Positions 36,101 through 44,051 of a stretch of DNA of 64,000 nt are shown here, piece after piece. The DNA comes from Rhodocyclaceae bacterium. GTDB lineage: Bacteria > Pseudomonadota > Gammaproteobacteria > Burkholderiales > Rhodocyclaceae. The notes beneath the pieces are model-generated. The model was given only the letters and a program-made list of their open reading frames with translations, did not search any database and was not told the origin of the DNA. The stretch is from positions 558,001 to 622,000 of the forward strand of contig JADJEF010000020.1 of the NCBI GenBank assembly GCA_016702335.1, read 5' to 3'. Made by a program: the position numbers and the translations under genes. Numbering within the stretch: position 1 is the stretch's first letter; the number at the start of each line of letters is the position of its first letter.

Positions 36101-36995
36101 TCAGGTAGGCCTGCTCTTCGGGATTGAGCGAAATAGGCCTGATCTCTGGTGCGGTGGTACCCAACCACTTGCCGCGCAGCGTCTGTAGTTCGCCGGGTGT
36201 CAGCGACTCCAGCGCCTTGTCAATCAGGCTTACCAGCGCTGGCGCATCCTTGCGGGCGTAAAAATGAAGGGTGATCGGTTCGCCCTTGTCTATCTCTTTC
36301 ACCCAGCCTCCCATCTTGAGGTCGGTGATGCCTTTCTTGTTGAGCCAATACGGAACGGTCGCGTCGTTCTCGATCGTGGCGTCCGCTTGTTCGTTCGAAA
36401 CAGCGTTGAGCAACTGCTCGACGCTGTTTGCCGTGAGGCGCGTGATGCCGGGTTGCTCCCGGCGCAGGAACTCTTCGACCGACCAGCCCTTGCCGACGGC
36501 GAACGTCTTGCCTTGGAACTGGTCAAAGCTTGTGATGTCAGGGCCATTCTTGCGGGAAACGAAGACCGTTTTGATTTTGATGTAAGGGTTCGAATACAGG
36601 CCCTGCTTTTCCCTTTCAGGGGTGCGCGTCAATGTGTGCAGCAGGTCGAGCGTGCCCGCCTTGTGCATTTGAACGAGTTGATCCCAGGTTGGGCCGGTGA
36701 CGTACTCCACCTTGACGCCAATACGCTCGGCGAGCAGATTGAGCAGGTCGATGCTGAACCCCTTGGGCTCCTTGCCGACCGCAAAATCGAACGGCGGATA
36801 GTCAGTCTCGTTGCTGACCCGGATAACCGGGTGCGCCTTGATAAATGCACTTTCCGCTGGCGTAAGCGCCAGCGTTGCCGATTGCATGGTGTTGCGTTTC
36901 TCGGCACCGGCTGCGATAGGCGTCCCGTCAGCCGCCGCCGCAACCCGTACGAAAATCAGGAGCAGCAGTACGGAGAGGCGGAGTAGTGTGATCAT
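33105..36995 (-). CDS. sensor histidine kinase with three periplasmic binding-protein domains
   Basis: A 1296-aa hybrid sensor. After a signal sequence (to about residue 22) come three SBP_bac_3 domains (about 52-280, 298-525 and 543-770). The first two repeat the same blocks (HPVIRVSNETDYPPFDFAV, LDLL, RTPEREK, GGWVKE), so they are an internal duplication; the third is different (EIRMCVDPDWMPMERI). One transmembrane helix (about 790-808) leads to a coiled coil, a PAS domain (ILDTAPVGICLMDAE), and the HisKA helix with His993 (VAHEINTP). A long extra helical insert separates HisKA from the ATPase domain (NALQAM, DTGCGIP, GSGLGLDIV). The architecture resembles BvgS/EvgS sensors but without receiver or HPt domains. 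Confidence 0.93.
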   Translation of the reverse strand: MITLLRLSVLLLLIFVRVAAAADGTPIAAGAEKRNTMQSATLALTPAESAFIKAHPVIRVSNETDYPPFDFAVGKEPKGFSIDLLNLLAERIGVKVEYVTGPTWDQLVQMHKAGTLDLLHTLTRTPEREKQGLYSNPYIKIKTVFVSRKNGPDITSFDQFQGKTFAVGKGWSVEEFLRREQPGITRLTANSVEQLLNAVSNEQADATIENDATVPYWLNKKGITDLKMGGWVKEIDKGEPITLHFYARKDAPALVSLIDKALESLTPGELQTLRGKWLGTTAPEIRPISLNPEEQAYLKAHPVIRVSNETDYPPFDFAVDGKAQGYSIDLLNLLAERLGMKVEYATGPTWEQLQQMFKEGKLDLLQSVLRTPEREKTMFFSEPYFRTKQVFVSRKGDPDITDIAQLRGKTVAVGKNWAQETFLKQGYPDIKLLPVDNLEQLLDAVSGGRADATFETDAGVSYWLQKKGITDLKLGGWVKEFDKGKPASFYFAAHKNEPQLVSMLNKAAASLTPSELGELRTKWFGNFALDSERTILNSDQQAYLAKKGEIRMCVDPDWMPMERIASNGVHEGMVADMIAKFSEKLATKIVLVPTKTWQESLDLARSRQCDIISAAAETQARKEFMDFTGPYVSFNTVIVTQSRQAYVADIQSVLGETFGVVRGYWLTDELKRRYPNIKLVEVANNVEGLQQVQEGKLFGFLDALPPVTYLIQTRGMLDLKVAGQLDDKWNLSVATRNDEPLLRGILQAAIDLVPPDERRAVAQQWLSVRYEPVADYSLLWKLGFGMTLLALGFIAWNRKLAKFNRSLTSLNQKLDSAHQQLIQSENIAQQSLTTIQSILDTAPVGICLMDAELRYTRVNAKYLQVVGYSSDELLGETPRRLFCSDDEFESFLNRVAAAIGTGQTYIEELQVIDRQGRSFWIGTSISMIDPTDIGRGIVAAVEDISERKKSEREIRESHAQLESTLHDLRAAQSQLVQSEKMASLGQLVASVAHEINTPIAAVKSSGETIADALDDALIRLPNLFERLDVEHRQLFIQLLSQMRLPKTSQSSREERAARRAVAEELAAVGIDEPERIAMLIVQTGVDGALAVYLPLLRHPERELILSVANSIGAVIKGTHNINTAVERVAKIIFALKSFARINKSEGMREASLREGLDTVLTIYQNQLKQGIELVLDLDDVAPLHCLPDELCQVWTNLIHNALQAMNYAGTLTVAIRRVGDEAIVSVSDTGCGIPDEIKAKIFDPFFTTKPTGEGSGLGLDIVKKIIEKHHGRIEVETRVGVGTTFSVHLPYLTESL

Positions 36996-37470
36996 AACGT
37001 TGCCGTTTGGTGAGGCAGTAAAACCCGGAAGATATCCTCAGGACCAAGGTCAGTCGTAGTTGATGGGGTCAAGCATGTCGGACAATCAAACGCTTTGCCT
37101 ACCAACGCTGTGTACGCACCGGGTGCGATGGTAAAACCGCCCCAGTCCGACCAGCGTAGCACAGGTGCGGCGCGACCGCCCATGCGTCGCGGTTAGACCC
37201 TGGGCGCGCTGATCGACCCGCTTATGCGGGAGGCAATACGGACAGCGCTCTGGCCAACGCCGGTGCCGGGATGAAACGGCAGACTGCGTTAGTGCGCAGG
37301 AACACGCCACCCAGAGTCAGGCGGTGCAGGTGGAGGTGGAGGTGGAGGTTGGTCGCCGAGCAAAGCGCGGAGGACTCAGGCGGGGTTGTTGGGTTGAGAC
37401 CTATAATCCGGGTCAATAACGCTAAATCACCGGGAAGTTGTGATGGCTCACGCGGGAAAAAACCAAGGTT
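36996..37470. other. 475-base region between the kinase and the bioH cluster
   Basis: No gene is recognised. It should hold the kinase promoter at its left end. It contains three GGTGGA units (37328-37345) and a TATAAT at 37402-37407. A plus-strand frame near 37271 (MKRQTALVRRNTPPRVRR) is faintly like part of ComF, too little to call. Confidence 0.4.
37402..37407 (+). promoter_or_regulatory. candidate -10 box upstream of bioH-bioC
   Basis: A perfect TATAAT about 205 bases before bioH with no convincing -35. Since bioH has lost its upstream neighbour bioF, it needs a new promoter and this is the best match in the gap. Confidence 0.3.
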
Positions 37471-37614
37471 GTGACAGCGCATAGCCCTCTGCCGCTGGCG
37501 GCGCTAAACGAGTTACCCCGGCTGTATGATTTCCTGCAAGAGTTGACCGCGGACCACAACGCCCGCCAGCGCAACCGATGGAACTCGCTCAAAAGCATGC
37601 GGGGTTGCCTGTGA
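37471..37614 (+). CDS. short open frame leading into bioH
   Basis: A GTG-initiated frame of 47 codons (starts MTAHSPLPLAALNELP) that ends in TGA overlapping the bioH GTG exactly as bioF does at the other end of the insertion. Its last residues (SMRGCL) resemble the BioF end (SVRNCL). It may be a rearranged remnant that preserves translational coupling to bioH. It is not recognised as a known protein. Confidence 0.3.
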   Translation: MTAHSPLPLAALNELPRLYDFLQELTADHNARQRNRWNSLKSMRGCL

Positions 37615-38282
37615 CGCACGTGGTGCTGGTGCATGGCTGGGGCTACGATGCCCGCCTGTGGGATGCGCTTTGCCCCCATCTGCCCGACGACTGGACGCTC
37701 GAACGGCTCGACTTCGGCTTCTATGGCGAGCCGCCCTCGGGCGCGCTGGCGCAGTCAATCGCCGTGTCACCAGCGCCGACTTGGGGAAAATCGGTCATCG
37801 CCGTGGGCCATTCACTGGGTGCCCTGTGGTGGTTGAGCCAGGCCCCCGGGGCGTGGTCCAGGCTGCTCTGCCTGAACGGCTTCCCACGCTTTTGCCAGCA
37901 AGCCGACTACACCCCGGCGGTGCCAGCGCGAAGCCTCGCACGCATGCGCCAGCGTCTGCGCGAACAACCGGCGCAGGTGCTGGCGGAGTTCGCCCGGCGC
38001 GTCGGTGTGGCGACGCCCGAGCGCGCCCCCGATGTCCGCCGCCTCGACGCCGGCCTCGCCGCTTTGGAGGAATGGGATGGGCGCACGACGCTACAGGAAC
38101 GCGCCGGTGATGTGTTTGCCCTCTACAGCGCGGACGACGCCATTGTGCCAGCGGCCATGAGTGCGATGGCCTTCGCCGCCCTGCCCCCGGCGCAACACGC
38201 CGCCGGCGCCGTCGCCGGCCATGCCTTGCCGGTCAGTGCGCCCGCCCTTTGCGCCCAGTGGTTGCAACGACTCGCCACATGA
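37611..38282 (+). CDS. bioH: BioH-like alpha/beta hydrolase (pimeloyl-ACP methyl ester esterase)
   Basis: A 223-aa esterase that would remove the methyl ester from pimeloyl-ACP made by the BioC route. Visible: HVVLVHGWGYDARLWD (oxyanion region), the nucleophile GHSLG, catalytic Asp in SADDAIVP and His in AGHALPV. GTG 37611 is chosen by homology with the decayed duplicate behind bioF; ATG 37578 in frame is an alternative. Between FGFYGEPPSG and SVIAVGHSLG lies QSIAVSPAPTWGK, largely encoded by a repeat copy, about 11 residues before the catalytic Ser. It overlaps bioC by ATGA. Confidence 0.82.
   Translation: MTHVVLVHGWGYDARLWDALCPHLPDDWTLERLDFGFYGEPPSGALAQSIAVSPAPTWGKSVIAVGHSLGALWWLSQAPGAWSRLLCLNGFPRFCQQADYTPAVPARSLARMRQRLREQPAQVLAEFARRVGVATPERAPDVRRLDAGLAALEEWDGRTTLQERAGDVFALYSADDAIVPAAMSAMAFAALPPAQHAAGAVAGHALPVSAPALCAQWLQRLAT
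37756..37786 (-). repeat. dispersed repeat copy 8, inside bioH
   Basis: The minus strand reads AAGTCGGCGCTGG, variable TGACA, CGGCG, ATTG. The variable bases and right flank are identical to copy 15 at the window end. It lies antisense to bioH and is read as IAVSPAPTWG. Confidence 0.85.
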
Positions 38283-39058
38283 TCAGCCGCCAGGAAGCCA
38301 TCGCCCGGCGCTTCGGCGCAGCCGCCGCGAGTTACGATGCTCACTCCGCGCCGCAACGCCACGCCGCATCCCGGCTGGCGACCGAGCTGGCCACGCTGAG
38401 CGGGCCCGGGCCAGCGCGGGTACTGGAGATCGGCTGCGGCACCGGCCACCTGAGCGAACACCTGCGCCGGGCGCTACCGCTCGCCCAGCTCGTGCTCACT
38501 GACATTGCGCCGGCCATGCTGGCGGCCTGCGCACACCGTCTGGCCGGCGCCGACAAGGTGCGCTGGGCGACCATGGACGCCAGCCGCCCCGACCAGAGCG
38601 GCCCCTTCGACCTGATCGCCGGCAATCTCGTCGTGCAATGGCTGGATGACCTGCCCACGGCACTGACCGCGCTGAGCCGCTGCCTCGCGCCGGGCGGCAC
38701 GCTGGCGCTGAGCCTGCTCGGCGAAAGTACTTTCGCGCAGTGGCAAGCAGCCCATCGTGCCCGCGGCCTCACCGCCGGCACCTTGCCGCTGCGTTCGCGC
38801 GCGGCCTATGCGGCGGCCTTCCCGCCCGAGGGCTCTTTGACGCTGATGCAGGAAATCTGGCACGACGAGCCGCGCGATGGTCTGGAGTTTCTCCGCAGCT
38901 TGCGCGCTATCGGTGCCGACGCTCCCGCGCCCGGTCATCGTCCGCTTGCCGCCGGGCAACTGCGCACGCTGTTGCGCGCACTGGGCCCGCGGCCCGCGAT
39001 CCGCTATGAGTTCATCTATGCGCTCTGGCAGGCGCCGGCGCGGGGGTCGGCAGAGTAG
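38279..39058 (+). CDS. bioC: malonyl-ACP O-methyltransferase
   Basis: SAM-dependent methyltransferase that disguises malonyl-ACP so that fatty-acid synthesis can build the pimeloyl chain of biotin. The 259-aa protein starts MISRQEAIARRFGAAAASYD (family N-terminus) and has the SAM motif VLEIGCGTGHLSEHL and the later DLIAGNLVVQWLDD. ATG 38279 overlaps the bioH stop. With bioH it forms the pimeloyl-making half of the pathway; bioF lies 6 kb upstream. Confidence 0.92.
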   Translation: MISRQEAIARRFGAAAASYDAHSAPQRHAASRLATELATLSGPGPARVLEIGCGTGHLSEHLRRALPLAQLVLTDIAPAMLAACAHRLAGADKVRWATMDASRPDQSGPFDLIAGNLVVQWLDDLPTALTALSRCLAPGGTLALSLLGESTFAQWQAAHRARGLTAGTLPLRSRAAYAAAFPPEGSLTLMQEIWHDEPRDGLEFLRSLRAIGADAPAPGHRPLAAGQLRTLLRALGPRPAIRYEFIYALWQAPARGSAE

Positions 39059-39076
39059 TCGGCGCAGGAGTCGCCA

Positions 39077-40474
39077 TTATTCGGGCAGCGTTAACACGTC
39101 CACCGGGATACTCATCGTCACGCGGCAGCCCTGATCCGGCGCGCTGGTGAGGGTAATGCGACCGTTCATGAGCATGACCCAGCGCTGGGCAAGCGCCAGC
39201 CCCAGCCCCGCGCCGCCCACTGCGCGGGTGTGGCTGCCATCGGCCTGCGTGAACGACTCGAACACCCGCGCCTGATCAGCAGCGGCGATGCCCCGGCCGG
39301 TGTCGGCCACTTCGATCACCAGCTCGACCCGATCAGCTTCCAGCCCCTGCGCTGAGATGTTCAGGCGTACCACATCGGTGGTGCGGGGCGGGGTAGGCAC
39401 GCCGAACTTGAAGGCGTTGTCGAGCAACTCAAGCACGGCCTGTTCGATGCGCGCGCCGTCAGCATTCACGAAGGGGGGCACATCGTCTGCCAGGGTGGTT
39501 TCCAGACGCACCCCGCCGCTCAGTGCGCGCGTACCGAAACGGTGCTGCGCCCGCTCCACGAGCTCGCTGACCGACCAGGGCGAGGGGCGCAGTCGCGTCT
39601 TCCCCGAGATCAGGTGGGCGTATTCGATCAGGCGTTTGAGCAGGCTTTGCAGCTCGTTCGCCGACGTCTGCAAGGTGCCTACCAACGCCATCTGATCGGC
39701 GCTGAGCGTCTCGTCCGCCAGCAGCGAGGTAATGCCCAGGATGCCGTTCATGGGCGTGCGCAGCTCGTGACTGAGCGCGTCGAGAAACTGATCCTTGGCG
39801 CGGTTGGCGGCCTCGACCCGTTCCTTGGCGCGCACAAGTTCGGCTTCGTGCTGCATGCGCTGCTGCAGTTCGGCGTCGGCACGAGCGCGCTGGGTGCGGA
39901 TGCTGGTGAGCAGCGCACTCAGCGGCAGGGCGACAGTAACAGAGCAGAACAAGACCATCCCCAGTTGTGCCCGCGGGGGCAAAGGAAACACAATCGGGAA
40001 CTCGATGCCATAGGAAACCAGAAGCACAAATGCCAAACAGGCCACAACGAACGCCAGCAGATACGCTGCCACCCATACCACGCCAAGAATTGCCCCCAGG
40101 ACCGGCACGAAACCGAACACGATCACGGCGGCCATGCTGATGTTGTTGCCCAGAAACACATAGGCGACTACTGCGAGAGATACCACCAATGGTCCAAAGA
40201 AATGCAGGGCCGTGCCGGGCCGCCCCGTGTTGACGAAATGCAGACCAAGAAGCGCGAATGAGCCGAACAGACTCGCCGCAACGAGGGTCCCTCGCGGATT
40301 GCCGGCAAGGAATGGCGAGATGATGACTGCAGAGCTAATGCAGGCCGCTAACACGACACGAAAATACACCCGCGCCATCGCCTCGGCTTCTTGCGGTGTC
40401 ACGCGCGTGGCGGCCACTTCGCTCAGGAAGTCACGCAGGTGGCGCAGTCGCAGGGCGCTGTAGCGGAAGGTCAT
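39077..40474 (-). CDS. membrane sensor histidine kinase
   Basis: A 465-aa protein. The N-terminal 200 residues hold about six transmembrane helices with no extracytoplasmic domain, so it may sense a membrane or intracellular cue. A short coiled coil leads to HisKA (SHELRTPMNGILG, phospho-acceptor His), then the ATPase domain (ELLDNAFKFG, ADTGRGIA, GGAGLGLALAQ). It carries no receiver and no response regulator is adjacent, so it is an orphan. It converges with bioC; two repeat copies lie upstream. Confidence 0.9.
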   Translation of the reverse strand: MTFRYSALRLRHLRDFLSEVAATRVTPQEAEAMARVYFRVVLAACISSAVIISPFLAGNPRGTLVAASLFGSFALLGLHFVNTGRPGTALHFFGPLVVSLAVVAYVFLGNNISMAAVIVFGFVPVLGAILGVVWVAAYLLAFVVACLAFVLLVSYGIEFPIVFPLPPRAQLGMVLFCSVTVALPLSALLTSIRTQRARADAELQQRMQHEAELVRAKERVEAANRAKDQFLDALSHELRTPMNGILGITSLLADETLSADQMALVGTLQTSANELQSLLKRLIEYAHLISGKTRLRPSPWSVSELVERAQHRFGTRALSGGVRLETTLADDVPPFVNADGARIEQAVLELLDNAFKFGVPTPPRTTDVVRLNISAQGLEADRVELVIEVADTGRGIAAADQARVFESFTQADGSHTRAVGGAGLGLALAQRWVMLMNGRITLTSAPDQGCRVTMSIPVDVLTLPE

Positions 40475-40509
40475 TGCGTGGTGGTAGCGGTTGACACGTG
40501 TGAGGGCAT

Positions 40510-40539
40510 CCCGGAAGTCGGCGCTGGCGAGACGGCGAA
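40510..40539 (+). repeat. dispersed repeat copy 9
   Basis: Core AGTCGGCGCTGG, variable CGAGA, CGGCG; left flank CCCGGA. Its variable bases and CCGGA flank are the same as those of copy 12 in lpdA. It lies 36 bases before the orphan kinase start. Confidence 0.86.
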
Positions 40540-40580
40540 AGCCTATGATAGCGCCATGCCACCATCGGGCGCACCTTCGC

Positions 40581-40607
40581 TAGTCGGCGCTGGCAGGACG
40601 GCGGTTG
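40581..40607 (+). repeat. dispersed repeat copy 10
   Basis: Core TAGTCGGCGCTGG, variable CAGGA, CGGCG, GTTGCG. From the core to GTTGCG it is identical to copy 13 in aceF. It lies 70 bases from copy 9 in the same direction, next to a gene remnant. Confidence 0.84.
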
Positions 40608-40637
40608 CGCAACAGGCCGCCCAGCGACCCGTCGTCA

Positions 40638-41176
40638 TCAGTCTGCGCTCACCCACACCGGCACGCCAGTAACGGCGGCGTTGCCGCTCAGCCGATCGAC
40701 CGTCGCCGCATCAGTCGGATCATTGATGCTCACTCCCGGGCAGGTATTCGCCACCCGGTTTGATCGCGACATGCTCGCCGGCCACCTCGGCCGTTTCGTT
40801 GCAGCGCGGGTCGATCACGACCACGCGCCCCCCCTCGGGCGCGAATGCCTCGATGCGCCGGCGCATATCGGGCAAGGGAAAGCGCCACTGATTTCCAAAC
40901 ATCAAACGGCTGACCAGACACTGCGGCAACTGATCGATCCAAGACGCCGAAAAGCGATTGCGCGTGCTCAGCGCATGGGTTGGCGCAGCCGGACGGGGTC
41001 GTCCTGCAAATCTTTCAGCGCCACCGCTTTCGGGCAAATGAAACCCCGGCTGTGCGGGTCGGCGGCGTCACCGCGAATGCTGACAATACGTTCGCCCCCG
41101 GCTCGCCCGCCAGCTCGACCTGCAAACCGCACATGGCCGCGCACAGATTGCAGGCGCGGCGATGGCCTTGCGTCAT
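40638..41176 (-). pseudogene. molybdopterin oxidoreductase, internally deleted
   Basis: Four pieces of one molybdopterin oxidoreductase, in order, on the minus strand. The N-terminus begins MTQGHRRACNLCAAMCGLQ (iron-sulfur cysteines). After a frameshift comes RGDAADPHSRGFICPKAV with VRLRQPMR and a stop. Then SASWIDQLPQCLVSRLMFGN and GGRVVVIDPRCNETAEVA, from the middle of the protein. Last is INDPTDAATVDRLSGNAAV with GVPVWV and a stop, the C-terminus. A full gene is over 2 kb; under 550 bases remain, so most of the catalytic part is deleted. It cannot be functional. Confidence 0.8.
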
Positions 41177-41186
41177 CGCCTATGAC

Positions 41187-41741
41187 TCATTCGCGCCACT
41201 TTATCGAACAGCCCATCGACGGAACCTGCTCCGCCGGGCCCTGGCCGGTCAGTGCCACGTTACGCATGGCCTCGAACAGATCGCGGCGCACATCGCCCGA
41301 CGCGGCCTGTTTGCGCGAGGCATCGAGCCGGCCTCGGTACTGCAGCCCGAGATCGGCATTGAAGCCAAAGAAATCCGGCGTGCACACCGCCCCGTAGGCC
41401 TTGGCTACCTGCTGCGTCTCATCAACTACATAAGGAAACGGGAACGCAAGCTCGCGTGCCTGACGCACCATGTTGTCCCACGAGTCTTCCGGGTAGTCAC
41501 TCGGGTCATTGCTCATGATGGCAATGCTGCCGATGCCCAGCCCGGCCAATTCGCGCGTGTCACGCACAATGCGCTCGATCACCGCCTTGACATACGGGCA
41601 ATGGTTGCAGATGAACATCACCAACAGCCCTTTGGGCCCGCGCGCACTGGCCAGCGAATGCCGACGGTCATCGACCCCGGGCAATGCAAAGTCGGGTGCC
41701 GGCCAGCCAAAATCACACACAGGAGTTGTCAGACTTACCAT
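41187..41741 (-). CDS. thioredoxin-like (redoxin) family protein
   Basis: A 184-aa cytosolic protein of the AhpC/TSA-thioredoxin fold. It has PAPDFALPGVDDRRHSL, then FICNHCPYVKAV with the CxxC pair in the usual place, and an ending with MGCSIKW typical of this small family. ATG 41741 gives MVSLTTPVCDFG and follows GAGG; the longer open frame to 41813 overlaps rsmE and is not supported. Family members are predicted thiol oxidoreductases of unknown target. It is divergent from rsmE. Confidence 0.85.
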   Translation of the reverse strand: MVSLTTPVCDFGWPAPDFALPGVDDRRHSLASARGPKGLLVMFICNHCPYVKAVIERIVRDTRELAGLGIGSIAIMSNDPSDYPEDSWDNMVRQARELAFPFPYVVDETQQVAKAYGAVCTPDFFGFNADLGLQYRGRLDASRKQAASGDVRRDLFEAMRNVALTGQGPAEQVPSMGCSIKWRE

Positions 41742-41766
41742 GCCGCGATCCTCATAGAATGCGCCG

Positions 41767-42504
41767 ATGATATCCCGCTTCCACTGCCCCTTTCCGCTGC
41801 ACCCCGGTGCCACGGTGCAACTACCCGACGAGGCGGCTCATCACGCGCTCAAGGTGCTGCGTGTGGCCGAGGGTGATGCCGCCATTCTGTTCGACGGTCG
41901 CGGTGGCCAATGGTCCGCCACCTTGCACCCGGCAGGCAAGCGTTTGCGTGCCACGCTGAACGCCTTTGATGCGCAAGACCATGAGCCGCCGGTAGCGGTG
42001 ACCCTGGCACAGTGTCTGCCCAGCGGCGACAAGATGGATTACGTGGTGCAAAAAGCGGTGGAGCTGGGCGTGAGCCGGGTGATCGCGATTGCCGCCAAAC
42101 GCAGTGTCGTGCGCCTCTCGGGCGAGCGGATGGAGCGGCGTGTGACGCACTGGCAGAACATCGCCGTTGCGGCCTGCGAACAGTCCGGCCGCAACCATGT
42201 GCCGCAGATCACGGGCATTGTTGATCTGCCTCAATATCTGGCACAAGTACAGGGTGACAATGAACAGCGATGGATTTGCCTGCCTGAGGACACTCCGGGG
42301 GCGATCCGTCTGCGCGATCAGGTGCCCCCTGACGGTTCGGTGACGCTGTTCATCGGCCCGGAAGGTGGTTTTGAGGAGGGCGAAGTACTCGCAGCGCGCG
42401 CGGCGGGCTTTGTGCCGCTGCGCCTGGGTTCGCGGATACTACGCACGGAAACAGCCGGACCGGCAGCACTCGCTGCGATTCTGGCCTTGTGGGGAGATTG
42501 GTAA
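41767..42504 (+). CDS. rsmE: 16S rRNA (uracil-1498-N3)-methyltransferase
   Basis: SPOUT-family RNA methyltransferase acting on U1498 of 16S rRNA. The 245-aa protein has an N-terminal PUA-like part (HHALKVLRVAEGD), then QCLPSGDKMDYVVQKAVELGV, and the SAM knot FIGPEGGFEEGEV with LRLGSRILRTETA. Its stop shares one base with the start of pap (TAATG), so the two are coupled. Confidence 0.95.
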   Translation: MISRFHCPFPLHPGATVQLPDEAAHHALKVLRVAEGDAAILFDGRGGQWSATLHPAGKRLRATLNAFDAQDHEPPVAVTLAQCLPSGDKMDYVVQKAVELGVSRVIAIAAKRSVVRLSGERMERRVTHWQNIAVAACEQSGRNHVPQITGIVDLPQYLAQVQGDNEQRWICLPEDTPGAIRLRDQVPPDGSVTLFIGPEGGFEEGEVLAARAAGFVPLRLGSRILRTETAGPAALAAILALWGDW

Positions 42505-44030
42505 TGTTTGAATCGGCAGAACTCGGACACAGCATCGACAAAGCAACCTTCAAGAAGGAAGAGCCACTGATACGCGCGGCGCTCCAGGAAGCGCAATTCA
42601 ACCTGAAGGAAAACGGCAAGATTCCGGTGGTGGTGCTGGTCAGCGGACAAGACGGTGCCGGCAAGGGCGAAACCATCAACGTGCTCTACGAATGGATGGA
42701 CCCCCGCTTCATCTCCACCCTCGCTTTTTCCAGCCCCACTGACGAAGAGCGGCAACGCCCGTTCATGTGGCGCTACTGGCGCGCGCTGCCGCCCAAGGGC
42801 CGTGTGGGCATTTTTGCCGGCAGCTGGTATTCCAGCCCGATTCACGATCACATCGAAGGCCGGATGTCGATGGCCGATGTCGACCAGCGCATCGATCAGA
42901 TCAATCGCTTTGAGGAGATGCTGGTCAATGAAGGGGCCATTGTCCTGAAGTTCTGGTTCCACCTGACCAAGGCCGGACAGAAGCGCCGCCTGCGCGCGCT
43001 GGAAAAAGACCCCAAGACCGCCTGGCGTGTCACCAAGTGGAACTGGGATCGTCTCAAGACCTACGACAAACTGCAAGAAGCGGCCGGCCATGTGCTGCGC
43101 CTGTCCAACACGCCGTGGGCACCCTGGATCATTGTCGAGGGGGAGGATGACCGCTATCGTTCGCTCACCGTGGGCAAGGTACTGCTCGAAGCAATACAGC
43201 AAAGGCTCAAGGACGCCTCGCGGCAGACCACGCCGGCCGCGCATCAGTCCTTACCCAGCATTGACGGCAAGGACCTTCTCAGCGCCCTCAAGCTTGACCA
43301 GCGCATGACCAAAGAGGCGTACGAGACCGAACTCGCACGCTACCAGAGCCGCCTGTCGGAACTGGTACGCGACCCTCGCTTCAAAGGACGCTCGGTCATC
43401 TGCGCCTTCGAGGGAGCGGACGCCGCCGGCAAGGGCGGCGCGATCCGGCGCATCGCCGGCGCGCTGGACGCACGCGACTACCAGATCGTACCGGTCGCCG
43501 CGCCCACCGAAGAAGAACGCGCCCAGCCTTACTTGTGGCGCTTCTGGCGGCACATGCCGCGCCTGGGCCGGGTGACCATATTTGACCGTACCTGGTATGG
43601 CCGGGTTCTGGTCGAGCGCGTCGAGGGTTTCTGCGCTGACGCCGACTGGCTGCGTGCGTACTCCGAGATCAACGACTTTGAACACGAGTTGTCGGATGCG
43701 GGCGCCATCGTGGTCAAGTTCTGGCTGCAGATCAGCAAGGAAGAGCAGCTCAAGCGCTTCAAGGAGCGCGAGAAGATCGAGTTCAAGCGCTTCAAGATCA
43801 CCGACGAAGACTGGCGCAATCGCGAAAAGTGGGATGCCTACCATCTGGCTATCTGCGAAATGGTCGAGCGCACCAGTACCGGCGATGCGCCCTGGACCCT
43901 GATCGAGGCCAACAACAAGTACTATGCACGGGTCAAAATCCTGCGTACGTTGTGCGAGCGCGTGGAGGCGGCACTTGATGGCAAGACCGACGAGATGCCC
44001 GAGAAACCAAAAAGCCGCAAAAAGAAATAG
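42504..44030 (+). CDS. pap: polyphosphate:AMP phosphotransferase (two-domain PPK2)
   Basis: Makes ADP from AMP using polyphosphate. At 508 aa it is the fused class II PPK2 type. The C-terminal domain has the Walker A segment FEGADAAGKGGAIRR and FDRTWYGRVLVERVEGF, both intact. The N-terminal domain has a similar P-loop (VSGQDGAGKGETIN) but FAGSWYSSPIHDHIEGR in place of the DRSWY-type motif, as usual for the less active half. ATG 42504 overlaps the rsmE stop. It links the organism to polyphosphate use. Confidence 0.92.
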   Translation: MFESAELGHSIDKATFKKEEPLIRAALQEAQFNLKENGKIPVVVLVSGQDGAGKGETINVLYEWMDPRFISTLAFSSPTDEERQRPFMWRYWRALPPKGRVGIFAGSWYSSPIHDHIEGRMSMADVDQRIDQINRFEEMLVNEGAIVLKFWFHLTKAGQKRRLRALEKDPKTAWRVTKWNWDRLKTYDKLQEAAGHVLRLSNTPWAPWIIVEGEDDRYRSLTVGKVLLEAIQQRLKDASRQTTPAAHQSLPSIDGKDLLSALKLDQRMTKEAYETELARYQSRLSELVRDPRFKGRSVICAFEGADAAGKGGAIRRIAGALDARDYQIVPVAAPTEEERAQPYLWRFWRHMPRLGRVTIFDRTWYGRVLVERVEGFCADADWLRAYSEINDFEHELSDAGAIVVKFWLQISKEEQLKRFKEREKIEFKRFKITDEDWRNREKWDAYHLAICEMVERTSTGDAPWTLIEANNKYYARVKILRTLCERVEAALDGKTDEMPEKPKSRKKK

Positions 44031-44051
44031 AACCGCGAGAAAGACCGAGGC

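Noticed and set aside
37195..37320. Possible comF remnant upstream of bioH
   Set aside because: The match is limited to a few residues around NTPPRVRR; not enough to call.
39045..39080. AGTCGGCGC followed by AGGAGTCGCCATT between bioC and the orphan kinase
   Set aside because: Only nine core bases match and the CGGCG half is missing; at most a decayed copy.
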